NCBI GenBank assembly: GCA_040398805.1
Contig: JBBATK010000005.1
Location: 1-64,000 of the forward strand
Length of the DNA stretch: 64,000 bases
From: JBBATK01 sp040398805
GTDB lineage: Bacteria; Bacteroidota; Ignavibacteria; Kapaibacteriales; NICIL-2
Reading direction: 5' to 3'
Positions 53,461 through 62,013 of the stretch are shown here, piece by piece. Position 1 is the stretch's first letter. Every line of letters starts with the position of its first letter. The notes under the pieces are model-generated. The model saw nothing but the letters and a program-made list of their open reading frames with translations. It had not been told where the DNA came from and made no database searches. The translations under genes were made by a program, and so were the position numbers.

Positions 53461-53736
53461 CCCCGACGAAGAAAATCTTTGATTATTTGAACTTTCTTTC
53501 TCAACTTACAGCAGAATGTGAACCGAGTGGTACTTGGTTTAGCGGGATTTCGTGATGTTTTTGGGGGAGAACCTTCGGCCCAGGCGTGGTCGAAGGGTAC
53601 AAGAATGTCGCGTAGGGAGTCGAATCCGCACGGGGCGACGGTATATCACGGCAGTCGGAGGGACGGTCAGTACGTCGAAACGAAGCAACTCTTCAATAAA
53701 TTTTTTTGTATCACTAACAACCATTTGGGGGATCTC
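53461..53736 (+). promoter_or_regulatory. Long structured leader upstream of the surface protein gene
   Basis: 276 bases without a convincing reading frame. CCTTCGGCC (53572-53580) pairs with GGTCGAAGG (53588-53596) across a 7-base loop. A weaker GTCGC/GCGAC pair lies around 53608-53638. The segment near the start of the gene is AT-rich (AATAAATTTTTTTGTATCAC) and ends with TTTGGGGGATCTC before the ATG. A role as a stabilising 5' UTR or a small RNA is possible; neither is shown. Confidence 0.4.
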
Positions 53737-56700
53737 ATGAGATTCAAAATGCTACTGCTTACCCTGATGCTATGCGTAGCCGGCAGTGCTATCGCAGGCG
53801 GAAGTGGCAAGGGGAATGACCCTCTCCGTAGAAGTAACCTGTACAAGCAGGGTACTCCCGGTTCCTATCCACGGAACTTCAACGCGGAGCCGGCCAATCC
53901 GACGAAGACAACGATGGACCCGGCCGTTTCGACCGGATACTACATCGTGGACAGTGACGACAACGCGGATACCTATTGGAAACCGTATGGCTTCCTTAAT
54001 CCGAACAACGAAGTCGATGTGAACTATCAGCCTGAGACATGGCGCAAGGTCGTGTCCGGTGGACATCAGTTCGCACCTTCGTACTGGGATAACAATCCCG
54101 AAGGAAAGCCGTTCTTCCAGAACCCCGCTACCTTCACCGCACAGTTCGCCTATGGTACGGACTCTGTGGACAATGCGTTCGCGGGCCCGATTCCTATCGG
54201 ATTCCCGTTTTACTTCAACGGTATCCGTTACGACAGTTTCTACGTGTCGACAAACGGTCTTATCGGTTTGAGCAACCGTCGCTATTTCTATGGTGATGAC
54301 GGCAGCCGCGTTCAACGCGAAGTCCAACCTGGTGTGTTCTCTTTCTACGATCCTGAAGCCGAAGATACCCGTGCTCCTGCAGGAGCGAACGGTGCGCAGG
54401 ACCCGACCCCCGACGATTACGGTTACCGTTGTGTCGCTCTTGGAAAAGCAGCGAACACGAATACGATCACCGAGGGAATCGGCAATGCGAACGATGGTAT
54501 CCGTAACCCGACGAATGCTCCGGGAGGCAACGGTATCACGGGTGTCGCGAACTTCACCAATGGTTCCCCTCTCATCATGCCGTTCTGGGGTAACACCCAG
54601 ATGTCGGTGTTCAATTCGTCCATCAATCTGACGGATGATTTCTCCAGCGTCCGATATAAGCGCTCGGTAAGTGGTGATAAGTTGATCATCTGGTATCAGC
54701 GTATCACACCCCGTGGTGTATGGACGGCCTACCGTAATGGTGGTACATGGGGTACCGTCAACTATGCGGCGAACATTCGCCCGGGTTCCACGAACTACAT
54801 CGAGGCGAGCTGTGCGGTCATCATGAATCGTCTCGACTCCTCGGTCTGCGTGTACTTCACGGACTTCCAAGGCGTGGCGTTCATCAACAACTATCCTTTC
54901 ACGGCGTCGAACCTGTTCCGTATGAATACGACGAACGCTGTCCGTGGAACGGCTCGTCATTTCGCATACAACTCATTGACGGGTACGGGCAATACCACGC
55001 CGACGCGCTACACGCAGTACACCATTTATTACACGCAAAGCCCGGGTGCGAACCCGAAGGTTTTCGCGTCCGGTACGCAACAACAAGACGATCAGACACC
55101 CAGCGTGAGCTTGGTGGTATGCTATAAGCAATGGAAGAACACGGTTCGTGCGGTAACGACGGAGTATCGTGTCCGTCCTCGCGACCCGAACGCACCGCTT
55201 GATTACACCGTCACCGTTCCCTCTGCGAACGTGAACAACTTCGAGTTGTTGGCTGGTGACTCACGTCTTGGTGGTATCACGCCTATCGCAATTTTCCAGA
55301 ATCTGTCGAACGACATTCAGGGCCCGAACGGCGTGAACTATCAAGCACAGAACGTCAAGTTCCGTACGCGTTTCCGTATCATCAACCTTGCGAGCCGCAA
55401 GACGGTGTACAATCGTCTGGTACGTGTCAACTCGTTCTTCTCTGATAATACGAACTTCACGATCGGTGGATACCGCCTTGGCACGTTCAATACGGCGAAC
55501 CCGCCGGTGTTCCAACCGACAACCCCTGCTCCGAGCACCAACGGCGTTCCGCCCTACGGCTATGTGCAGGTGCAGTTCCCGCCGTTCGAACCGAACGAAT
55601 TCATCGATGATCAGATCGGTCGTTTCCGCGCTGTGATCATTGCTGAGCCGATCGACTCTACGGATCAGGGATTCAAGGATGCATGGCCGTTCGATGATAC
55701 CACGAACGTTACGTTGTTCGTCATGCGTCGTCTCAGCTCCTTCAACGAAGACATCCGTGAATATCACGTCATCGACGGTACTCCGATGCCTTCCGTCTTG
55801 AAGTGGGTCAATATCGGTGGTGAAGTGAACGACGGTGACAACGCAACGAACAATCCGCCGCCGCCGCGTGGAGAGTACGCTGCCGCGAACAACAACAACT
55901 TCAAGCTGGCTACGCCGGTCGTCCAGTTGAACCGTATCATCGATGGCAGCGAGCCTCCGACCTTTCCAGGTGGTGACGAGTTGCGTTCCTTCCCCATCGA
56001 TTTGCGTGGCCGTCTGAGTGCCGTTCTTTCGTTGGCATACCATAGAACAGAGAAACAGTCCGACTACGCTCGTGGTTGGGCTGACAACACCCTTATCGGA
56101 CCGGAGCCGCGAGTCATCCTCAACGGTAACCCGACCGCTACGGCGAGCGGAGGAACCCAGTCTGGTGGTACCGATCAGCTCTTGGTCGAATATGCACGTC
56201 CGAGTCTTGATCAGGTGAATAACATCGTCGTCAGCTCTGTTCCGGGTGCTTCGGCATTCGCATGGAACTGGCACCCGCGCTGCTGCGGTCAATCGGCGAT
56301 CACGGACAACCCCGCCTTCTCGATCTTCGGCGGTGGTGGTTTCCGTCGTGGCTATGATGAAGCAGTGAAGGATACCGCTATTTCGCAGGCACTCGGTCTC
56401 CGTTCCGATCCCTATGATGACGGTAAGGATTTCGAGTGGAAGAAGGTTTACCTTCCGATCCCTGATACCTTCATCAACGCTCCGAACGACGGTGCTCGTA
56501 ATTTCCGTTTCCGTCTTCGCGTAGCTGCCAATCGTCATGGTTGGAATCCGGGTCCTTCGGACGACCAGGATAACTTCTTCGTCAAGAACGTCCGCATCCT
56601 CTTCCCTTCGGAAGTGACGGACATCGAGGCATTGTCGGTCATCACGACATGGCCGTTCGTTGAAACACCGGCTAGCCAGGCGACAGCCATTCCTATCACC

Positions 56701-58455
56701 GTCCGTCTTGCGAACAACACGGGTCGCGACGCTCAGGCGTTCAAGGTCCGCGTCGGCATCATCGGTGAAGATGATACATGGAAGATCGCAAACGACTTCA
56801 ATAACAAGCAATACGACAACGAAACGTATGTTTACTATCGTTTCGTAACGATTCCGTTCATGGCCGGTAACAAGGACATCCTTATTCAGTTCCCGAGCTG
56901 GAACGCACGTCGTTCACAGCGCACGGGTACGAACACCCAGAATTACTTCGTCACGGCGAAGGTCGATTATCCGGGTGGAGACTTGGAGCCGCTGAACGAC
57001 TCTACGTATTCTGTCACGACCATGAACTTCTCTCCTGCATTCTCGTATTATCCCTCATCGGAGCAGAATCAGGTTCCCCAATTCACCCAGCAGTTGCTCG
57101 GTCAGGCGTTGGTAGGTAAGGGTCTCAACACCCTTGGCTATGTCAGCTCCGGCTGGAACGGTAACACGGCATTCGGTGACGTGGGCGGTTCGGGTTCGGG
57201 TCAGATTGCCGTTCGCTTCAATTTGACCACACAAGACACCATCTTCGGTTTCCAAGCGTACTTCGCATCGTTGAACTCTGACCAGAACAACATCCGCTTC
57301 AACATCTATGATGACGCGAGCCAAGTTCCGGCTTCACAGCCTCGTGCGGGTACGACTGTTACGAAGGGTCGCGGATTCGATGACATTCTCTTGACGGAGA
57401 AGTACGATTCCATTTCAACCTACCTGTATCAGACTCCGGTTGTTCTCGGACCTGGTGAGTACTGGGTATCCGTCGGCCAGCTAAGCACCATCGGTATGGA
57501 GCTTGGTGCAACAGGCGCACGTTCCGGTCTGCAGTTGGGTAACTACAACAACAGTCCGATTCCGGGTCAGTCGAACTACAACCTCTACTTGGACAAGCGT
57601 TTCCGTAAGTACACACGTAACGGTACGCTCTTGAACGATAATCGTTTCGCATTCGAGAACTCGTATCGTAGCGGTCAATGGCAGCAATTCGCCTCGACAC
57701 TCGGTAACGTGGGATACAATCACCTCGATTTCGGTGGTATCGTCGGTGTCGATCGTACCTACACGCGCGGTACATGGATTCCGATGATCCGTCCGTACCT
57801 CGGGCCGCGCTCGTTCGGTGACCGTACATACGTTCCCATCCGCGTCGTACCTGTCGAGTTGACGGTGTTCGAAGGACAGAAGCGTTCCAGCGCTGTCGAT
57901 CTCTGGTGGGAAACCGCTTCGGAGAAGAACAACAGCGGATTCCATGTCGAGCGCCGTGCAGATGGCGAACAGACATGGTCGGATCTCGGCTTCATCGGCT
58001 CCAAGGCAGGTGCCAACGGTAACTCGACGACAGAGTTGAACTATAACTACACCGATAAGAATGTAGCCGTAGGTTCAGCATACGAGTATCGCTTGCGCCA
58101 GGTCGATCTTGATGGCTCCGCTACCTATTCGCAGACATTGAAATTCGCTTTCGATGGCACGAACAGCACGGCGAACATCGAGTCACTCGGACCGAATCCT
58201 TTCGTCGACGGTGCAAAGTCAACGACGTTGAACTACTCTGTCTCTTCCGCATCACACGTGAATGTCGATATCGTCGACCTCATGGGTAATGTCGTCAGGA
58301 CCCTCGTCAACGCCGACGTGAATGCAGGTCGCTACAGCGTCGAGTGGGACGGAACGAACAGCAATGGAACTCAAGTGGCTAACGGTTCATACATCTATCG
58401 TTTCGTAGCAGGAGATGCTCCGATCGAGACCCGTGTATTGAAGGTCATCCGCTAA
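53737..58455 (+). CDS. Very large T9SS-type surface protein
   Basis: A 1572-residue exported protein. Signal peptide MRFKMLLLTLMLCVAGSAIA. N-terminal ~200-330 region contains IPIGFPFYFNGIRYDSFYVS, like the Bacteroidota surface-protein fold with a carbohydrate-type beta sandwich. The middle consists of several Ig-like or beta-rich modules of unassigned type, rich in Asn, Thr, Pro and Arg. The C-terminal ~90 residues (NIESLGPNPFVDGAK, VDIVDLMGNVVRTLV, GRYSVEWDGTNSNG, GSYIYRFVAGD, VLKVIR) form a FlgD-Ig-like T9SS sorting domain. Codon use is unlike the neighbours: CGT dominates for Arg and GGT for Gly, as in very highly expressed genes. It may be a dominant surface or S-layer-like protein. GGGG precedes the ATG; a strong terminator follows. 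Confidence 0.82.
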   Translation: MRFKMLLLTLMLCVAGSAIAGGSGKGNDPLRRSNLYKQGTPGSYPRNFNAEPANPTKTTMDPAVSTGYYIVDSDDNADTYWKPYGFLNPNNEVDVNYQPETWRKVVSGGHQFAPSYWDNNPEGKPFFQNPATFTAQFAYGTDSVDNAFAGPIPIGFPFYFNGIRYDSFYVSTNGLIGLSNRRYFYGDDGSRVQREVQPGVFSFYDPEAEDTRAPAGANGAQDPTPDDYGYRCVALGKAANTNTITEGIGNANDGIRNPTNAPGGNGITGVANFTNGSPLIMPFWGNTQMSVFNSSINLTDDFSSVRYKRSVSGDKLIIWYQRITPRGVWTAYRNGGTWGTVNYAANIRPGSTNYIEASCAVIMNRLDSSVCVYFTDFQGVAFINNYPFTASNLFRMNTTNAVRGTARHFAYNSLTGTGNTTPTRYTQYTIYYTQSPGANPKVFASGTQQQDDQTPSVSLVVCYKQWKNTVRAVTTEYRVRPRDPNAPLDYTVTVPSANVNNFELLAGDSRLGGITPIAIFQNLSNDIQGPNGVNYQAQNVKFRTRFRIINLASRKTVYNRLVRVNSFFSDNTNFTIGGYRLGTFNTANPPVFQPTTPAPSTNGVPPYGYVQVQFPPFEPNEFIDDQIGRFRAVIIAEPIDSTDQGFKDAWPFDDTTNVTLFVMRRLSSFNEDIREYHVIDGTPMPSVLKWVNIGGEVNDGDNATNNPPPPRGEYAAANNNNFKLATPVVQLNRIIDGSEPPTFPGGDELRSFPIDLRGRLSAVLSLAYHRTEKQSDYARGWADNTLIGPEPRVILNGNPTATASGGTQSGGTDQLLVEYARPSLDQVNNIVVSSVPGASAFAWNWHPRCCGQSAITDNPAFSIFGGGGFRRGYDEAVKDTAISQALGLRSDPYDDGKDFEWKKVYLPIPDTFINAPNDGARNFRFRLRVAANRHGWNPGPSDDQDNFFVKNVRILFPSEVTDIEALSVITTWPFVETPASQATAIPITVRLANNTGRDAQAFKVRVGIIGEDDTWKIANDFNNKQYDNETYVYYRFVTIPFMAGNKDILIQFPSWNARRSQRTGTNTQNYFVTAKVDYPGGDLEPLNDSTYSVTTMNFSPAFSYYPSSEQNQVPQFTQQLLGQALVGKGLNTLGYVSSGWNGNTAFGDVGGSGSGQIAVRFNLTTQDTIFGFQAYFASLNSDQNNIRFNIYDDASQVPASQPRAGTTVTKGRGFDDILLTEKYDSISTYLYQTPVVLGPGEYWVSVGQLSTIGMELGATGARSGLQLGNYNNSPIPGQSNYNLYLDKRFRKYTRNGTLLNDNRFAFENSYRSGQWQQFASTLGNVGYNHLDFGGIVGVDRTYTRGTWIPMIRPYLGPRSFGDRTYVPIRVVPVELTVFEGQKRSSAVDLWWETASEKNNSGFHVERRADGEQTWSDLGFIGSKAGANGNSTTELNYNYTDKNVAVGSAYEYRLRQVDLDGSATYSQTLKFAFDGTNSTANIESLGPNPFVDGAKSTTLNYSVSSASHVNVDIVDLMGNVVRTLVNADVNAGRYSVEWDGTNSNGTQVANGSYIYRFVAGDAPIETRVLKVIR

Positions 58456-58477
58456 GAGAATCACGTTGTAAAATCAC

Positions 58478-58518
58478 AAGAGCTCCCTGCCGGAAACAGC
58501 AGGGAGCTCTTTATTTTT
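58478..58518 (+). terminator. Strong intrinsic terminator of the surface protein gene
   Basis: AAGAGCTCCCTG (58478-58489) pairs perfectly with CAGGGAGCTCTT (58500-58511) over 12 bp around a 10-base loop, then TTATTTTTGG. The T-tract overlaps a TATTTTTG promoter-like box for the next gene. Confidence 0.93.
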
Positions 58519-58519
58519 G
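58512..58519 (+). promoter_or_regulatory. Putative -7 element TATTTTTG
   Basis: An exact TAnnTTTG match inside the terminator T-tract, 25 bases before the HIT-family ATG at 58545. Confidence 0.45.
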
Positions 58520-58544
58520 GACTATTCCCATCATCAGGATCCAC

Positions 58545-58889
58545 ATGAGTGAAACGATTTTTTCCCGCATCATCGCTCGGGAGATACCGGCCGACATAGT
58601 GTATGAAACGGATTCCATTCTTGCCTTCAAGGATATCGCTCCGAAAGCTCCTGTCCATATTCTCGTCATACCGAAGAAGCCCATTCCTACGCTGAACGAT
58701 GTCGTAGCGGATGATGCGATTCTTCTCGGTGAACTACTGCACGCCGCTGCCATCATTGCCAAGCAATCGGGAATCGCCGAAACCGGGTACAGAGTGGTCA
58801 TGAATTGTAATGCGGATGCCGGGCAGACGGTGTTTCACGTGCATGCACACGTTCTCGGTGGACGTGAGCTGGGCTGGCCTCCGGGTTAA
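58545..58889 (+). CDS. HIT family nucleotide-binding protein (HINT type)
   Basis: A 114-residue cytoplasmic hydrolase of the histidine-triad superfamily. The triad HVHAH is at residues 98-102 (VFHVHAHVLGG), with the catalytic His in the middle. FSRIIAREIPADIVYETD and HILVIPKKPIPTLND are HinT signatures. Members hydrolyse purine nucleoside phosphoramidates such as aminoacyl adenylate adducts. It is the first gene after the surface-protein terminator and lies 79 bases before kdsD. Confidence 0.93.
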   Translation: MSETIFSRIIAREIPADIVYETDSILAFKDIAPKAPVHILVIPKKPIPTLNDVVADDAILLGELLHAAAIIAKQSGIAETGYRVVMNCNADAGQTVFHVHAHVLGGRELGWPPG

Positions 58890-58968
58890 GACGACATCTT
58901 TGCTGCTGATGTCGGACAGAAACCGCTTGGACGCAACGAATCATCTCCAAAATCAAGGAATACAAAAC

Positions 58969-59937
58969 ATGAGTCTATCGGAAGACCGCCTGGCATCCGC
59001 CCGCCGGGCACTGGCCATCGAGGCAGAAGGAATCTCGGCACTGGCGTCGAGACTGGACGATTCGTTCGTGGAGGCTGTCGAAATCCTCATCGACGCAGAA
59101 CGTGTATTCGTTCTGGGAGTAGGGAAGTCCGCATTGATCGGGGCGAAAATCGCGGCCACGTTTTCGAGTATCGGCAAGCCCGCACACTTCCTTCATCCGG
59201 TAGATGCGCTTCATGGCGATATAGGCAGTATGACACCGGGGAGTTGCGTACTCATGATATCGAAAAGCGGTACCACCGCCGAGCTGGTCGAGATATTGCC
59301 ATTCCTGCGTCAGCGGAACATACCGATCATCGCTATTCTCGGGACACCGCTGGGGCTTCTGTCTCAAAGGGTCGACGTCGTCCTGGACTGTAGCGTTCGG
59401 CAGGAGGCATGCCCATTGAACATCGCGCCGACGGCAAGTACGACGGCCGCGCTCGCCATGGGAGATGCACTGGCTGTCGTCGTCATGAGCGAATCCGGTC
59501 GTACCGTTGAGGATTTCGCGTACCATCATCCCAGCGGTCAACTAGGCAGGAACGTCTCTGTCCGTGTTTCCGAAGTGATGCATGGGGGAGACCATGTTCC
59601 GTTGATCCATACCGATGCAGGAATGCGGGAGGCACTCATCGTGAACAGTACGCACGGAATGGGATGCGTTTGTGTGACGGACCGCGAGAAGAGGTTGCTC
59701 GGTATCATCACCGATGGCGACCTACGGCGCCTGCTCCAGCATCACGATAACATCCTCGAGCTCTCCGTCGGCGAGGTGATGACGAAGAATCCCGTATGCG
59801 CAACACCTGATATGACTCTGCATGAAGCGTTGCATCTCATGGAGAACCGCAGCTCACAGATCAGCATTCTTCCCGTTGTGGACCCTGATGCCACCTGTAT
59901 CGGCGTGATCCGTCTCCATGATATCGTCAGGATGTAA
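58969..59937 (+). CDS. kdsD: Arabinose-5-phosphate isomerase, KpsF/GutQ/KdsD family
   Basis: A 322-residue enzyme converting ribulose 5-phosphate to arabinose 5-phosphate, the precursor of KDO for LPS. An SIS domain (~35-180) has VFVLGVGKSALIGAKIAATF, LHPVDALHGDIG and ISKSGTTAELV. LNIAPTASTTAALAMGDALA and HPSGQLG are typical. Two CBS domains follow (~205-322). The ATG at 58969 is chosen as the start of family similarity; an in-frame ATG at 58909 would add 20 residues. Other KDO genes are not in view. Confidence 0.93.
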   Translation: MSLSEDRLASARRALAIEAEGISALASRLDDSFVEAVEILIDAERVFVLGVGKSALIGAKIAATFSSIGKPAHFLHPVDALHGDIGSMTPGSCVLMISKSGTTAELVEILPFLRQRNIPIIAILGTPLGLLSQRVDVVLDCSVRQEACPLNIAPTASTTAALAMGDALAVVVMSESGRTVEDFAYHHPSGQLGRNVSVRVSEVMHGGDHVPLIHTDAGMREALIVNSTHGMGCVCVTDREKRLLGIITDGDLRRLLQHHDNILELSVGEVMTKNPVCATPDMTLHEALHLMENRSSQISILPVVDPDATCIGVIRLHDIVRM

Positions 59938-59960
59938 GCCAGTGTCGACGCGGTTCGTCA

Positions 59961-59981
59961 CTCTCGACGACAGCTCGAGAG
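59961..59981. terminator. Hairpin between convergent kdsD and rodZ-like genes
   Basis: CTCTCGA (59961-59967) pairs with TCGAGAG (59975-59981) across a 7-base loop in the 72-base gap between the convergent stops. No T-tract follows on either strand. Confidence 0.35.
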
Positions 59982-60009
59982 AAGGACAAGACCGAGGTCT
60001 GATTGATCC

Positions 60010-61290
60010 TCAACGGATGATGACGGGCGTCAAATCGCGCTTCTTCGCCTCGCGACGTATGCGTTCCAAACGCAGTCTGCGCTCCCTCTCTTTTGCGCTC
60101 TCCACGCGCAGCGGAAGTGCCTTCGCTTGCTGACGCAACGGCGTGGTAATGTTTTTCTTCGCCGGTACGGCAGGGTTTGCACGCGTACCCTGAGGTGATG
60201 CGACCGCCGCGTTGATTTGAGGTTTCTGCGGACTCGTCGGCGCGTTCCGCATGGGTGGTTGTTGCGCTGCCAAGGGAGTGCTCTGTGGCTTGGACGGCGG
60301 AGCTCCCGGTGACGGCCTTGCCGGGTTCGGCTTCACGGCGCTTACCGTCGGGGAGTTCTTTTGGGTGAGCTGCATCACCGTCGTTGGTTTTTGCAAAGCC
60401 GGTTTCACGGGCGAAGGCGCAGGTGCTCGCATGGGAGCAGTGCTTTTGGGAGAGGGTTTGTTCTTGGAGGTATCGCGTTGTGAACGCCAAGGAGAAGCGC
60501 TCGTGATGAACTCGGTGCGCGTGATGCGAATGGAGCGAACGGTTTCACCGATCTTTCCGATGCGAGGCAGTTCCATGCCATTCCGCTTGAAGGTCACACC
60601 GCCTGCATTCCGTACACTCAACACGAAGCTCTCCGCGCCGGACCACGTCCGTTGCTGACCAGGGTTCAAGGTGACGATGTCGGTCGTCTTACGATCGACC
60701 GTGATATTGATCCACACCGTGTCGGTGCAAACCGCTTCCAAGGAAATGGAATCTTGCGGCGTGACACCGAAGTAATTCATGAGTTTGCCAGCCTGCTCCG
60801 ACGGTGCAAGGAGCGAGTCCACTCCGCGCAGTAAGGACTGTCGCTCGGTTGAAAGCGTGCCGTCGGAGGGTCCTCGAAGAAGAAGATAGATTCCGGACAG
60901 GCATGCCACACCGAAGATCGAGACAAGGATGATCAGGATGCGACGACGGTTGTTCGTACCCTCCAAGGAAAGACGTTTCGGACCGGCGGACTTCGCTGAA
61001 GGAAAAAGCGAGAAGGGCTTCGATGATCCTTTGCCACCCGACGAGAGGTCGCTATCCAGGTGCCGAAGGATGAGGTCGTCGATTTCCTGCGAGGGAACGC
61101 CCACGCATTCAGCATACCGACGCAGGAACGAACGCATGTACACGGCGGGAAGCTCATCGAAACGGCCATCATCAATGGCGACGATAAGATGCTCCCGAAT
61201 CCTTGCCTTTGCTTGGAGTTCGCTGACGGATATGTTCTTCGCCACACGGGCTTCACGAAGCCGTGTGCTGAGAGGATGCTGAGGGGTCAT
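60010..61290 (-). CDS. rodZ: RodZ-like cytoskeletal membrane protein with Pro-rich tail
   Basis: A 426-residue bitopic inner-membrane protein. An N-terminal HTH (HTH_25; LREARVAKNISVSELQAKAR and AVYMRSFLRRYAECVGV, residues ~8-80) contacts MreB in RodZ proteins. One TM helix spans ~118-138. A periplasmic DUF4115-like beta domain lies at ~175-265 (DTVWINITVDRKTTDIVTLN, ESFVLSVRNAGGVTFKRNG). A Lys/Pro/Ala-rich segment (~270-400) and a basic end (AKERERRLRLERIRREAKK) follow. In E. coli the disordered part lies between TM and beta domain; here it is at the C-terminus. Likely works with RodA and peptidoglycan enzymes in cell shape. Confidence 0.85.
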   Translation of the reverse strand: MTPQHPLSTRLREARVAKNISVSELQAKARIREHLIVAIDDGRFDELPAVYMRSFLRRYAECVGVPSQEIDDLILRHLDSDLSSGGKGSSKPFSLFPSAKSAGPKRLSLEGTNNRRRILIILVSIFGVACLSGIYLLLRGPSDGTLSTERQSLLRGVDSLLAPSEQAGKLMNYFGVTPQDSISLEAVCTDTVWINITVDRKTTDIVTLNPGQQRTWSGAESFVLSVRNAGGVTFKRNGMELPRIGKIGETVRSIRITRTEFITSASPWRSQRDTSKNKPSPKSTAPMRAPAPSPVKPALQKPTTVMQLTQKNSPTVSAVKPNPARPSPGAPPSKPQSTPLAAQQPPMRNAPTSPQKPQINAAVASPQGTRANPAVPAKKNITTPLRQQAKALPLRVESAKERERRLRLERIRREAKKRDLTPVIIR

Positions 61291-61381
61291 GTGCGACGAA
61301 TGGTTGCTGCTAATTCGCGCCGAGTGCGAGAGAAAATTATTACAATTTTGTAGAGTGTCAAAGACATTTCACAAGGAGACC

Positions 61382-61990
61382 GTGGCAACACCAACCCAGT
61401 TCGTCGTCAGTGCCCTCTACGTAACCTTCACCTACGCGTGCATAGGCTTCGGTGCATTGTATTTCCGAACGGTGGTGGACCGGCTCCGGGTGAAGGACAT
61501 CCGCATCGGCGAAGAGCTTTTCTCCTTCATCGATCCGCGTGTCTACTTCGGCATCGGGTGTCTGGTTTTCTTTTTCTGTATTTTCGTCGCGTTGCTCACA
61601 TACCAAGTGGACCTCTATCATGAAGAGGTCAACAGGGCGGCACCGGGACTTGTCTTCTTCGTCATCCCCCAGGTGCTTGTCGTCAATATGATACAGCTGT
61701 ATCTGCGGGCCCGAGGCCAGCGAACGCAGGTATGTACCCGTGGTATCCTCATTCGTCGGATGTTGAGCGAGAGACTCTACACGGTCTCATACGACAGTGC
61801 CGTTCCCGTTCTTCGGCTGGAGCGTGAGTTCTGGTGGTTCAAGATTGTGTTCACCGATGAAAACGGACACGACATTTCTCCGTGTTACGTTGGTCCCCGC
61901 ATGGTAACCCGTGTCATCACACACATGCGCGATTCGTTGGGCTATGCCGTCATCTCGGACGACATCCCGCTCGACGAGTCTGTTCAATAG
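61382..61990 (+). CDS. Small membrane protein, unknown function
   Basis: A 202-residue protein with three hydrophobic segments (near residues 6-26, 50-75 and 88-110) and a soluble C-terminal half of ~95 residues (SERLYTVSYDSAVPVLRLER, EFWWFKIVFTDENG). No family recognised. GTG at 61382 is chosen because AAGGAG lies 3-4 bases upstream; other in-frame starts at 61355 (GTG) or 61289 (ATG) add residues that overlap the rodZ promoter region. It is divergent from rodZ and 23 bases before the AtuA-family gene. Confidence 0.6.
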   Translation: MATPTQFVVSALYVTFTYACIGFGALYFRTVVDRLRVKDIRIGEELFSFIDPRVYFGIGCLVFFFCIFVALLTYQVDLYHEEVNRAAPGLVFFVIPQVLVVNMIQLYLRARGQRTQVCTRGILIRRMLSERLYTVSYDSAVPVLRLEREFWWFKIVFTDENGHDISPCYVGPRMVTRVITHMRDSLGYAVISDDIPLDESVQ

Positions 61991-62013
61991 AGAAAGCTTT
62001 TTTCTTCCGTGTT

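Noticed and set aside
53600..53650. Possible tRNA in the surface protein leader (GTCGAATCC)
   Set aside because: No acceptor, D-arm or anticodon arm with U33 can be drawn; the hairpin loop CAGGCGT has A in place of U33.
53552..53740. Small 62-codon open frame in the surface protein leader
   Set aside because: No credible start context, no hydrophobic or domain pattern, and it overlaps the real ATG; better treated as untranslated leader.
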